A stretch of 47,357 nucleotides of DNA from Paraburkholderia fungorum (lineage in GTDB: Bacteria > Pseudomonadota > Gammaproteobacteria > Burkholderiales > Burkholderiaceae): positions 1-47,357 of the forward strand of contig NZ_MCAS01000044.1 of NCBI RefSeq assembly GCF_003610895.1, read 5' to 3'. The position numbers and the translations under genes are program-made. Below the pieces are notes generated by a model that ran no database searches, was not told the DNA's origin, and saw nothing but the letters and a program-made list of their open reading frames with translations. Below are positions 34,218-43,218 of the stretch, piece after piece. Numbering within the stretch: position 1 is the stretch's first letter; every line of letters begins with the position of its first letter.

Positions 34218-35414
34218 TTGGCGGTGGAATATTGCAGGCAGGCATTGCCACGTGAACGGGTGCGATAAGTGGATGAAGGAGACGAAATCCGCTTATGGTG
34301 GTCGCCGTTCCGTGGCAGTTGTCGTCGATATGCGGTGCGCTGGCATGTCGCCTATGGATCAGCGTGCGAATGCGGGGCCTGTTGACAATCAACAGGTCCA
34401 GCCAAAACAGCGGAATTGGGGCGGTTGGGGGCGCACGGGTCGCAACCGCGCCACCCACAGGCTGTGTCTGTGTGGCCGATTCAAGGTGCCTGGCGAGAGC
34501 GATGCGTCTTGATGCGGTTGCATCACGGCTCAGTTGGGCTAAGGATCATCGATCCCGCCGGTCCTCAATGACGACAGGAATTTCTTGCCTCTTCAGCCTG
34601 CTCATCGCAGGACAGCGGTTCGTCCCGGCCTGGCACCTTTAGCCGGTTCGCCGATCCCGTTTGCGCCAAAACCAATTCCAGAAAAAATTGTGATTTCCAC
34701 TGAGAGAGGGATTTCAAGTAATCCAATCACAAGGCGGATCGATTTTTGCGTTCGAAAAATTATATTCAAACGGATCATTTGACTGATTTTTTTGAATAAT
34801 GATTCTGGTGCGGGTGAGGGCGGCATGGGGTGTTCGAATAATTTTTAATGAGAATGTTGGCGGTTAACGGCGCCAATCGAAGTAACTGAATGGTATTTTG
34901 ATTAAGGATTGGCTGAAATTGGTGTAGGCATATTCTTCGAGTTGGCGAAGATGTGTAATGACCGGGTTTAACGAAACTGGGTCAACTCCGCGGGTGGTCG
35001 GGAGGTGGTATGGACATCATCAGCAGGCATTGTGATCCACCCAGACACTCTAAAACCCCGGTGGGCAGGGCGTTCAACGAAACGCCGGACTGTTGAATAT
35101 TGCCAGTCAGGATTTCCCGAATCGCAGGTGATCGAATCTCGTTTCAGTATAAAAACTTTCTAATTGCTTTCCATTAACTTTCGAATTTAATAATGCGGAA
35201 ATGGTAAGAAGTTAACCAGCCATGTCACGAAAGTTGAATATTTACGGTTGATACTCCGTCACGCCAGATAAGGGCAAAAAGCTCATGCCGCGCGAGTCGC
35301 ATATATTGCGATATATCCGCATGGGGAAATTGATTTTATCGAAGGAGGCGTAAACGCCTGCTAATAAAAACATGCTATCGCTCAAGTGGCGCTGGCACTT
35401 TTGGGGAATAAGAA
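34218..35414. other. 1.2-kb AT-rich gap
   Basis: No gene is supported. The region is AT-richer than its surroundings and holds the second copy of the 80-nt repeat at 34594-34673. AGGCGTAAACGCCT (about 35346-35359) is a small inverted repeat. No terminator or convincing promoter was found. Confidence 0.5.
34594..34673 (+). repeat. 80-nt dispersed repeat, copy 2
   Basis: Partner of the block at 30521-30600, same strand, ungapped over 80 nt. It lies about 0.74 kb before the phosphoesterase gene. Confidence 0.6.
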
Positions 35415-37502
35415 ATGACCTTCAGATCAAAAAATCTGCGAAGAATTGGATTGGGGATGTCTGTCCTTGCCATAGCTCAGATGCTTGCGGCTTGTGGCAG
35501 TGGCGTGTCTTCCAGTTCTGGCAGCACGGCGACGACGACGGGGCCGACGACCGCGGCATACCTGCCGAAAACGCCGATCCAGCACGTGATTGTGATCATT
35601 GGTGAAAATCATAGCTTCGATAACGTGTTCGGTACCTATCAGCCTCGTAGCGGACAATCTGTCAGAAACCTCTTGTCCCAACAGATCGTCAATCAGGATG
35701 GCACGCCTGGCCCGAACTTCAGCCAGGCGAATCAGGCAGCCGCGACCGACGGCTCGTCCGATGCGTTCCTGCTGAGTCCGCCCCAATCGCAGATGCCGGG
35801 CGGCGTGCTGCCGGCACCGCTGACTGGCGGTCCGAAGGCCAGCTATTTCCCGAGCGGCACCACCCTGGCGGTCGCACAGCAGACCGAAAGTGGCCTGGAC
35901 CCCGCGTACTATCAATACCTGCTTACTGGCGGTACGGGCCAGGCCAACAAGGTGCCCGATGCCCGTATCCCCAACGTCAATGCGTTGCCGGCGGGCCCGT
36001 ACCAGTTGACCAGCTCTACGCTGAGCTACGACTCTTATTCGGCTAGTCCGGTTCACCGTTTTTATCAGATGTGGCAGCAACTGGATTGCAACATCAGCCA
36101 CGCCACGCCGGCCAATCCGTCAGGTTGTGACGGCGCTCTGTTCTCGTGGGTTGAAGTCACGGTGGGCGCTGGCGCGAACGGCGCGGCTCAGCCTGCGAAC
36201 TTCAGCACGCAGTATTCGGCGTCCGCGACTACCACGGGTGAAGGCTCTGCGGCATTGGGCTTCTATAACATGTCCAACGGCGATGTTCCTTACTTTAAGG
36301 AACTGGCCGATACGTACGCAATCAGCGACAACTTCCACCAGTCCGTCAACGGCGGGACGGGCGCGAACCACATCATGCTGGGCCACGGCGACATGATCTG
36401 GTTCAGTGATGGCAACGGCAATGCACAGGTGCCTCCGCACAATGTGGCCGTGGCTTCGGGCACGGCCAATGCCGGTATCGTCGACGAAATCGAGAATCCG
36501 AACGCAATGGCGGGTACCAATAACTGGTATTCACAAGATGGCTATGGCGGTGGCAGTTACGGGTCGGCGTCTTCGGGTGGTGGTTCGTATTCCAACTGCG
36601 CCGATACGACTCAGCCGGGTGTGGCGCCGATTGTGAACTACCTGAATTCGCTGCCGAAGCCGGTTGCTTCGAATTGCGTGGCGGGTCACTACTATCTGCT
36701 GAACAACTACAACCCCGGCTATTTCGGTAACGGCAAGAACGCGTACACCGACACCAATTCGAACAATACGGTGTTCACGATTCCGCCGTCCTCGGTGCCG
36801 AGCATTGGCGATAGCCTGAACAAGGCCAATGTGAGCTGGAAGTACTACGGCGACCAGTGGAACAATTACGTCAACGATCCGTATCAGCTGAACTGGGGCG
36901 TTCCCGGCGCGAATAGTGACGAGTATTGCAACATCTGCAACCCGTTCCAATACGACACCTCCATCATGGCCAATCCGGCGATGGTTGCGGCGCACATCCA
37001 GGACACCACGAATCTGTACGCGGACATCAGCAGCGGTAACTTGCCTGCCGTGTCCTTCGTCAAGCCTAGCGGCTGGGTCGATGGCCATCCGAATTCGTCG
37101 AAACTGGATCTGTTTGAAGGCTTCTCGAAGAAGATCGTCAATGCCGTTCAAGCCAATCCGGCGCTGTGGGCCAATACCGCCATCTTCATTACTTTCGACG
37201 AAGGCGGTGGCTACTACGATTCGGGCTACGTGCAGGCACTGGACTACTTTGGTGACGGTACCCGTATCCCGTTCATGCTGGTTTCCAAATACGCGATCCC
37301 CGGTTACGTGTCGCACAGCTATACCGATCACGTGTCGATGCTGAAGTTCATCGAGCGGAACTGGGGCCTGCCAACGATCAGCAATCGCAGCCGGGATAAC
37401 TTGCCGAATCCGGTGCCGTCAAGTTCGAATGCTTACGTACCAACGAATGGACCATCGATCAACGATCTGTTCGACATGTTCAACTTTGGTTCGTCTTCCT
37501 GA
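35415..37502 (+). CDS. Lipoprotein phosphoesterase (PF04185, phospholipase C/AcpA type)
   Basis: A 695-residue exported phosphoesterase. The signal ends in the lipobox LAAC (Cys27), followed by a Ser/Thr-rich linker. The catalytic core opens IQHVIVIIGENHSFDNVFGT (ENHSFD corresponds to the metal-binding ENRSFD of the family) and later shows ANHIMLGHGD, WKYYGDQWN, VKPSGWVDGHPNS and AIFITFDEGGGYYDS, with SYTDHVSMLKFIE near the end. These belong to the alkaline-phosphatase-like superfamily that includes phospholipases C and acid phosphatase AcpA. It is probably anchored in the outer membrane or periplasm and hydrolyses phosphate esters. A terminator follows. Confidence 0.87.
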   Translation: MTFRSKNLRRIGLGMSVLAIAQMLAACGSGVSSSSGSTATTTGPTTAAYLPKTPIQHVIVIIGENHSFDNVFGTYQPRSGQSVRNLLSQQIVNQDGTPGPNFSQANQAAATDGSSDAFLLSPPQSQMPGGVLPAPLTGGPKASYFPSGTTLAVAQQTESGLDPAYYQYLLTGGTGQANKVPDARIPNVNALPAGPYQLTSSTLSYDSYSASPVHRFYQMWQQLDCNISHATPANPSGCDGALFSWVEVTVGAGANGAAQPANFSTQYSASATTTGEGSAALGFYNMSNGDVPYFKELADTYAISDNFHQSVNGGTGANHIMLGHGDMIWFSDGNGNAQVPPHNVAVASGTANAGIVDEIENPNAMAGTNNWYSQDGYGGGSYGSASSGGGSYSNCADTTQPGVAPIVNYLNSLPKPVASNCVAGHYYLLNNYNPGYFGNGKNAYTDTNSNNTVFTIPPSSVPSIGDSLNKANVSWKYYGDQWNNYVNDPYQLNWGVPGANSDEYCNICNPFQYDTSIMANPAMVAAHIQDTTNLYADISSGNLPAVSFVKPSGWVDGHPNSSKLDLFEGFSKKIVNAVQANPALWANTAIFITFDEGGGYYDSGYVQALDYFGDGTRIPFMLVSKYAIPGYVSHSYTDHVSMLKFIERNWGLPTISNRSRDNLPNPVPSSSNAYVPTNGPSINDLFDMFNFGSSS

Positions 37503-37558
37503 CGTTTTGATTATTGACTGAACCGAAGGCCGGCCTGCGAGGCTGAGTAAATGGAAAT

Positions 37559-37592
37559 GGGGGGAGGGCCGAAAGGCCCGAACCCCGTTTTT
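37559..37592 (+). terminator. Rho-independent terminator after the phosphoesterase gene
   Basis: The inner stem GGGCC-GAAA-GGCCC (37566-37579) is extended by flanking GGGG and CCCC and followed by TTTTT at 37588-37592. It separates this gene from the PPIase gene. Confidence 0.88.
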
Positions 37593-37797
37593 CCGATCAG
37601 ACTCACTTGCATGCCTTGCTGTTAGCTGTAGCTCGACAGGCTGTAATCATCGGAGCGTGACGCGCCTTCACCGGTTTGAGTGGGTCTGCGATAACCACAC
37701 CGGATAAGGTGCGTTCGTGCGGATGATTGGTGGCCTTGTTGTGGCTTTCTCTGGAAAGTCGACTTATCCGGTCGGCTCGCTCATAAAGGAAAGGAAG

Positions 37798-38655
37798 TTG
37801 ATCAATATCAGTACCATACTTGGAAGCCTGGTCGTGCTGTTGGCGCTGGCAGCGTGTTCCCAGAACGATGTGGACAAGACGGCTGGAGCGGGCAGAGTGA
37901 ACGATGCCAAAGGGCCGGTTGCCGTGACGGTCAATGGCTCGCCCATTAGCCAGCGTGAAGTGGATATGCTGTTACGTCAGCAACCGCCACAGCACGACGA
38001 ACCAACGGCGCGCCAGCGGGTTCTCGACAACATCACCCTGCAAGTGATCGTTTCGCAGGAAGCTGTGAAGAAAGGATTGGACAAGTCGCCCGATGTTATG
38101 GACCAGTTCGAAATGGCGAGAACTTCTATTCTGGCCCAGTCGTACGTGAAGGATTACTTCAAGAATCATAAAGTAAGCGACGCGGAACTGAATGCCGCTT
38201 ACGACAAGCTGAAGGCTGATGCGAACGGCAAGCAATACAGGGCACGTCATATCCTGGTGAAGACGAAGGAAGACGGCGAGGCCATCATTGCCAGGCTGAA
38301 GAAAGATCCTGATTCGTTTAGTGAGCTTGCCACTGCGCAGTCTCTTGATCCTGTTACCAAACCCAAGGGAGGTGACCTGGGCTGGTTCGACACGAAGCGT
38401 ATGGACCCCGACTTTGCCGCGGCGATCGCCAACCTGCAGAAGGGAAAGTTCACCGAGGAGCCTGTGAAGTCTCAATTCGGCTACCACGTGATCATGCTGG
38501 ATGACGTGCGTTCCAATGTGGAAACGGTGCCACCGCTGGAGCAGGTGAAAGACGGGCTGACTGATCAGTTGCGCCAGCAGGACCTGCGAAAGATGCTGGA
38601 CACGCTGAAGGCGAATGCCAAGGTCGAAGTCTCCCCGCCTGCAAAGGCATCCTGA
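37798..38655 (+). CDS. Lipoprotein peptidyl-prolyl isomerase (parvulin/PpiC type)
   Basis: A 285-residue exported foldase. The TTG start at 37798 has AAAGGA seven bases upstream and gives a lipoprotein signal ending LAAC (Cys20); earlier ATG codons would spoil the signal. A SurA/PrsA-like N-terminal helical part (VAVTVNGSPISQREVDMLL, QVIVSQEAVKKGLDK) is followed by a parvulin domain, with YRARHILVKTKEDGEAI, SFSELATAQSLDPVTKPKGG, LGWFDTKRM and FGYHVIMLDD. Such lipoproteins fold secreted proteins; an EpsD-type role in polysaccharide export is an alternative. It is followed after 63 bp by the multicopper oxidase. Confidence 0.87.
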   Translation: MINISTILGSLVVLLALAACSQNDVDKTAGAGRVNDAKGPVAVTVNGSPISQREVDMLLRQQPPQHDEPTARQRVLDNITLQVIVSQEAVKKGLDKSPDVMDQFEMARTSILAQSYVKDYFKNHKVSDAELNAAYDKLKADANGKQYRARHILVKTKEDGEAIIARLKKDPDSFSELATAQSLDPVTKPKGGDLGWFDTKRMDPDFAAAIANLQKGKFTEEPVKSQFGYHVIMLDDVRSNVETVPPLEQVKDGLTDQLRQQDLRKMLDTLKANAKVEVSPPAKAS

Positions 38656-38718
38656 TCAATCTGACGAGATAGCGTGGGCCGCTATCCTCAGCGGCCCAGG
38701 TGTTTTTCCAGGCAAAGC

Positions 38719-40530
38719 ATGTCCACAAAACTCTTGCGAATTGCGACCCGGCTCATGGCATGCCTGGTGCTGGTCGGCCTGTGTTCTTTTATCGGGTGGC
38801 AGGCGGCTTCCCAGCCTGTTCTTGCCCAGGGCTGGCCGATGGACCCCTGTTCCCGGCCGGCCGTGGGAAGTGTCGTGCCTGAACCCCCTGACTTACGCAG
38901 CCATAACGGTGTGTTGAAGCTGGACCTGGCGATTCGCAACGTTCGTCAAAAGGACGGCACGTCCCACTATTGCTACCTCTTGCCCGACGGCCGTCAATCG
39001 CCGACTCTGCGCGTGCGTCCCGGCGACCGCCTCGTTCTCCATCTCAAGAATGAGTTGACTGCAGACCAGCCAGGTTCCACCGGCCTGCAACCGCTCCTCA
39101 ATAAAAGTATCTGTACTGCCAAACCCGCAAAAGAAAGCAATCCATGCGACAGCGGCGTGATGTCCGCCACGTCCACCAATATCCATTTCCATGGGTTGAC
39201 CGTGCCGCCTGTGTGTCATCAGGACGATGTTCTCAAGACGTCGATACAGCCCGGCGATAAGGCCTTCGAATACAGTTTTCAGATACCTAGGGACGAGCCC
39301 CCGGGCCTGTATTGGTACCACCCGCATATGCACGGCTTTAGCAGCGAGCAAGTGCAGGGCGGCGCTTCCGGTGCGCTCATCGTCGAAGGTATCGAACATG
39401 CCATGCCAGAGGTTGCAGGCTTGCCCGAGCGGGTGCTGGTAATCCGTGACCAGGAGCTTCTGAACCCGAAGGCCATGCCCGCCAGATCGGAACCCGTGAT
39501 GTCCAGGTCGCTGGTCGAAAGCGACGGCGATGCGGTCAACAACGGTACCGGCTTTGGTAAGCCGTCGAAGGATCTGTCGGTCAATTTCGTCCCGGTGGCC
39601 TATCCGGACTACAAGCCGGCCGTGATCAGGATGAAGCCGGATGAGCGCCAGTTGTGGCGCGTGCTGAATGCATCATCCGTCACCTACCTGAATCTGGCGC
39701 TGCTGGTCCAGCGCCAACCTCAGAAGCTGGGCATCGTGGCCGTTGACGGCGTTCCCGAATTGAGCGACGGCAAGTCCCAGCCGAGTGCGCTCTGGGTCGA
39801 TCAGGTCGGCATCCCGCCTGGCGCCAGGGTCGAGTTCATCATGAATGGGCCGCCCTCCGGAAAGGCGGGGCTCCTTGTGACTCGAACGGTAGATACGGGT
39901 CCTGTCGGCGAGAACGATCCCAACCGCGCGCTCGCCATGGTCGTTGCCGATGCGGGCGCCACGGCGCCGGCATCGATCCTGCCGAAGGCGCATGAGGTGC
40001 TTTCGGCCGTCAGTCTTCCGCCGCTGCGACAGGTAACGCCGGTGCGTACCAGAAGGCTTTTTTTCTCGGAGAAGCCGTCCGACCCGAACGATCCGAATAG
40101 CCCGACCGAGTTCTACCTCACGGTGGATGGCCAGAAGCCCAAGGTCTTTGATCCCCATGACGGCATGCCGAATATCGAGGTGAAGCAGGGTGATGTGGAG
40201 GACTGGATCATCGAGAACAGGTCGAGCGAATTGCATGCTTTCCACATCCATCAGATCCATTTTCTGGTCATGGACGTGTCGGGTAGGCCGATTGCCGAGC
40301 CGTTCATGAGGGACACCGTCAACGTACCGTACTTTAAGCAACAGATGTTGAGCTACCCCAGCGTGCGTCTGCGCATGGACTTCCGGGATCCGAACACGGT
40401 GGGGACATTCGTCTATCACTGCCACCTGCTGGAGCACGAGGACGGCGGCATGATGGGAACGATACGGGTTTTGCCACGTCATGCTAAGTCACAACGATCC
40501 CCAACGGGATCAAACGCAACGCCGGGTTGA
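38719..40530 (+). CDS. Secreted multicopper oxidase
   Basis: A 603-residue laccase-type oxidase with an N-terminal export signal (cleavage likely near VLAQ). All four copper-binding blocks are present: NIHFHGL, LYWYHPHMHG, HAFHIHQIHFLV, and VYHCHLLEHEDGGMMG with the type-1 Cys, His and Met. So it should couple substrate oxidation to reduction of oxygen to water. The substrate may be Cu(I), Mn(II), Fe(II) or phenolics; no Met-rich insert is seen. It follows the PPIase by 63 bp and may be co-transcribed. Confidence 0.9.
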   Translation: MSTKLLRIATRLMACLVLVGLCSFIGWQAASQPVLAQGWPMDPCSRPAVGSVVPEPPDLRSHNGVLKLDLAIRNVRQKDGTSHYCYLLPDGRQSPTLRVRPGDRLVLHLKNELTADQPGSTGLQPLLNKSICTAKPAKESNPCDSGVMSATSTNIHFHGLTVPPVCHQDDVLKTSIQPGDKAFEYSFQIPRDEPPGLYWYHPHMHGFSSEQVQGGASGALIVEGIEHAMPEVAGLPERVLVIRDQELLNPKAMPARSEPVMSRSLVESDGDAVNNGTGFGKPSKDLSVNFVPVAYPDYKPAVIRMKPDERQLWRVLNASSVTYLNLALLVQRQPQKLGIVAVDGVPELSDGKSQPSALWVDQVGIPPGARVEFIMNGPPSGKAGLLVTRTVDTGPVGENDPNRALAMVVADAGATAPASILPKAHEVLSAVSLPPLRQVTPVRTRRLFFSEKPSDPNDPNSPTEFYLTVDGQKPKVFDPHDGMPNIEVKQGDVEDWIIENRSSELHAFHIHQIHFLVMDVSGRPIAEPFMRDTVNVPYFKQQMLSYPSVRLRMDFRDPNTVGTFVYHCHLLEHEDGGMMGTIRVLPRHAKSQRSPTGSNATPG

Positions 40531-40935
40531 TACTGATTCAGACGTCATTTTGATCGGGAGAACTCGCTATTCCAATGTAATCGGGCAGGACCGTCACCAC
40601 GGTTTACCTGCGCGATCAATCGGATTAAGGATTTCCCTATTCTGTTGTAGGCGTCCGTCCCGTAAACGTTTTTGCTTACCTGGTCTCTCATTTTTACTTT
40701 AAAATTCGCACAGAGAATCTAGAGAGCTATGTTGATACATGGCATTCAGATAATGTGGTTCAGGAAAGAACAATTAAGTTTCATCATTCATAAATATTGA
40801 TTAATTATACTGGTGAAATTGTATTTGCAATATTCGGGGTGATCGATATCGCACTGGCGTACTGTTGGGGCTGAGTTGCTCAAACAGTTTTCTGCAATGG
40901 CGCTGGCGAGGATTCGATCTGAAATAAGCGCTCTC
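40531..40935. other. AT-rich gap after the multicopper oxidase
   Basis: No gene is supported. The stretch is AT-richer than adjacent coding sequence. It may hold the promoter and 5' part of the candidate small RNA; TTGATT near 40797 is one possible -35, but a matching -10 is not convincing. Confidence 0.35.
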
Positions 40936-41002
40936 AGATTCTGGCATAGCAGTCCTCTAACCAGAATCTTCTCAGCGTCGTGCTCGCACGGCGCTTTTTT
41001 TT
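40936..41002 (+). ncRNA. Candidate small RNA, 3' part with two stem-loops
   Basis: Two hairpins stand in tandem. The first is a perfect 9-bp stem (AGATTCTGG at 40936-40944, CCAGAATCT at 40961-40969) with a 16-nt loop. The second is a terminator stem followed by a T run. The terminator is 444 nt beyond the last coding gene and no credible protein lies between, so a small transcript is the simplest explanation. The 5' end is not defined. An antisense or tRNA origin was not supported. Confidence 0.4.
40974..41002 (+). terminator. Rho-independent terminator
   Basis: AGCGTCGTG and CACGGCGCT form a nine-pair stem with one G-T pair and a short loop, followed by eight T residues at 40995-41002. Confidence 0.85.
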
Positions 41003-41162
41003 CTTCGAATACTCGCATGCGGATCACTACGAAGTGCGGGCCGATTCCGGCATGTAGCGAGGCATGCCTGGAAAAAGACTCTGTTCCTGGCAGTGGTAAT
41101 AACGGTTGGCAAGCATGCTCCATCCCGGCTAACGCCCCCGCTACAACATGTAGAGCACAACT

Positions 41163-42875
41163 ATGCGAATCGTGACCCGATTGGCCTTAACGTTTTCTAT
41201 CTTTGCCGCGGCGCTGGTCGCTTCCGGAGCCTACGGACTATGGCAGCTAGGTCAGTCACAGTCCCGCTTCGAGAACTTCTATACGAAAATACTTCCAGCC
41301 ATAGAAGGCATGAATGGTGTTGCAGCGAACATTGCGGATATCCGGATACTTCTCTATCGCCACGCAATGACCTCCGATCTCTCTGGAAAAACTGACATCG
41401 AGGCGGCCGTTGCAGAAGGAAAGAAGAGTCTTGAGGATCTGATCGCAAGATATTCGAGGAACGACGTATTGGATGAAGTAGAGCGGAAGCTCACTGAGGA
41501 CGATAAGGAAAATCTGGCGGCCTATGAAGCGGCCACATCGAAATTCATGGAAACCTCCCGTTCCGGCGACATGGAAGTCGCAAGAAAGGCACTCTTTGGA
41601 GGCGGTCCACTGGATATCGCAAGCAGGAAATTGCGTGCTGGCCTGGCTGCTCATGTTAATTACGACATGAAGCTCGCAAGTGAATTTCGCAGCGGCAATG
41701 AGTCAGCGTATAGAGCGTCCGTTCTCGCTTTCGTGATCGGAATACTCTCGATTTTACTCGCCGCCGGATTCATGGCACTACGATCGCTCGACCATATCCG
41801 CCTGAGTCTGCGTGGCTTGCAAACGGCCCTGCAAGATACGAGCGACTCCTTGAATCTCAGCCGGCGTGCGCCGGTGAACCGCATGGATGAACTTGGACAG
41901 ACGGTGACCGCCTTCAACACACTTATGACGCGGGTTTCAGAAGCACTGGGATCAGTTCGAGTCTCGACCGAGTCAGTTGCTGTGGCGTCGCGCGAAATCG
42001 CGAGCGGCAACACCGACCTGTCGGCGCGCACCGAAGAGCAGGCTGCTTCCCTTGAAGAAACGGCGGCAAGCATGACTCAACTGACCGAGACGGTAAAACA
42101 GAATGCCGACAATGCTCGCCAGGCCAATGCGATGGCGACGCAAGCCACCGGTATGGCCGATAGCGGTAACGAAGCGGTTCAGGCCATGATCTGGACGATG
42201 GGGAAGATCACCCAGAGCTCGAGCAAGATTTCCGAAATTACCAGTGTGATTGAAGGCATAGCTTTCCAGACGAACATTCTCGCGCTGAATGCAGCCGTTG
42301 AAGCAGCTCGTGCTGGTGGACAAGGGCGAGGATTCGCGGTGGTAGCCAGCGAGGTACGCAGTCTGGCTCAACGCTCGTCGACCGCCGCAAAGGAGATCAA
42401 GGGGCTGATTGAGTCATCAGTCGCTACGGTGAAGGATGGTGCGAAGCAGGCTGTGGAGGTCGGCGAGACGATGGATGACGTCAAGCGGGCCATCAAACGT
42501 GTGTCGGATATCGTCGGGGAAATCGCCGCGGCCTCCGAAGAACAAAGCCATGGCATTGAACAGATCAATCAGGCGGTGGGCCAGATGGATGAGGTGACGC
42601 AGCAGAACGCGGAGCTCGTAGAACAGGCTGCGGCTGCCACTCAATCGCTCGAAGAACAGGCAACCAGTCTGAAAGAAGCGATCTCGGTGTTCAAACTCGC
42701 CGATACAGGATCGCACACGCAGGGCCACTCGATTGCAAAGAGTTCAGCCCAGGTGTTGCCGCGAGCAACAATGGCGGAAAAGGCAGTGCCCGTGAAACCC
42801 AGGACCATCGTTAATGCTCAACCAGTCATCTACGCCGGATCGGATGCTGTCGGTGCAGACGGTCAAACTTTCTGA
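41163..42875 (+). CDS. Methyl-accepting chemotaxis protein (MCP 1)
   Basis: The 570-residue chemoreceptor has TM1 at about 7-27 (LALTFSIFAAALVASGAYGL), a periplasmic helical sensor domain to about 180, TM2 at about 181-205, a HAMP segment, and the long cytoplasmic coiled coil. The signalling tip is intact (IEGIAFQTNILALNAAVEAA, then GRGFAVVASEVRSLAQRS). The C-terminus is a Pro/Val-rich tail without an NWETF-like tether. Ribosome-binding site is weak. The small gene 13 bp downstream is probably co-transcribed; see the MCP 2 module for the matching pair. Confidence 0.9.
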   Translation: MRIVTRLALTFSIFAAALVASGAYGLWQLGQSQSRFENFYTKILPAIEGMNGVAANIADIRILLYRHAMTSDLSGKTDIEAAVAEGKKSLEDLIARYSRNDVLDEVERKLTEDDKENLAAYEAATSKFMETSRSGDMEVARKALFGGGPLDIASRKLRAGLAAHVNYDMKLASEFRSGNESAYRASVLAFVIGILSILLAAGFMALRSLDHIRLSLRGLQTALQDTSDSLNLSRRAPVNRMDELGQTVTAFNTLMTRVSEALGSVRVSTESVAVASREIASGNTDLSARTEEQAASLEETAASMTQLTETVKQNADNARQANAMATQATGMADSGNEAVQAMIWTMGKITQSSSKISEITSVIEGIAFQTNILALNAAVEAARAGGQGRGFAVVASEVRSLAQRSSTAAKEIKGLIESSVATVKDGAKQAVEVGETMDDVKRAIKRVSDIVGEIAAASEEQSHGIEQINQAVGQMDEVTQQNAELVEQAAAATQSLEEQATSLKEAISVFKLADTGSHTQGHSIAKSSAQVLPRATMAEKAVPVKPRTIVNAQPVIYAGSDAVGADGQTF

Positions 42876-42888
42876 GAGGATGTGAAAA

Positions 42889-43170
42889 ATGAGCAATGTC
42901 GACGAGCTTCTTGATCTCGCGAAAAAATTGGCAGTTCAAAACACCAATACAATATCCGTGGTTGGGGCACGATCAATTGTCCTCACTAAATTTCTTGACG
43001 CCGTTTTGCCTTACCTGACGTCTTCTCAGAGTGCCTTGGTTAGTCATTCATTTCGACAAGGCATGGACGAAGTGCTGTCGTTGATGGACGAGTATCCTGT
43101 GCCGCCGGAACATCTGACTGCCTTGCTAAAAATGACCAACAGCATACTGGAGGCCTTGAATGGGAAGTAA
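42889..43170 (+). CDS. MCP-linked small helical protein A
   Basis: A 93-residue protein with no recognised domain, GAGAGG upstream of its ATG. It is predicted helical, with no membrane segment or signal. Its sequence from LLDL to the C-terminus aligns without gaps over about 84 residues to protein B (44866-45240). Shared landmarks include LLDL, GAR, SFR, LL and the closing AL. Identity is about a third, by eye. Each copy neighbours a chemoreceptor in a separate operon, so a role with the receptor is likely; the activity is unknown. Confidence 0.75.
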   Translation: MSNVDELLDLAKKLAVQNTNTISVVGARSIVLTKFLDAVLPYLTSSQSALVSHSFRQGMDEVLSLMDEYPVPPEHLTALLKMTNSILEALNGK

Positions 43171-43218
43171 CGTCACGTGCAACCATCACGGTTTCGAAAC
43201 GACCTCCCCAAGATCTGC

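Noticed and set aside
40905..40975. tRNA-like fragment
   Set aside because: The hairpins do not fold into a cloverleaf and no T-arm or acceptor stem is present.
40876..41175. 99-residue frame over the candidate small RNA
   Set aside because: It spans a strong terminator and has no RBS or recognisable sequence.
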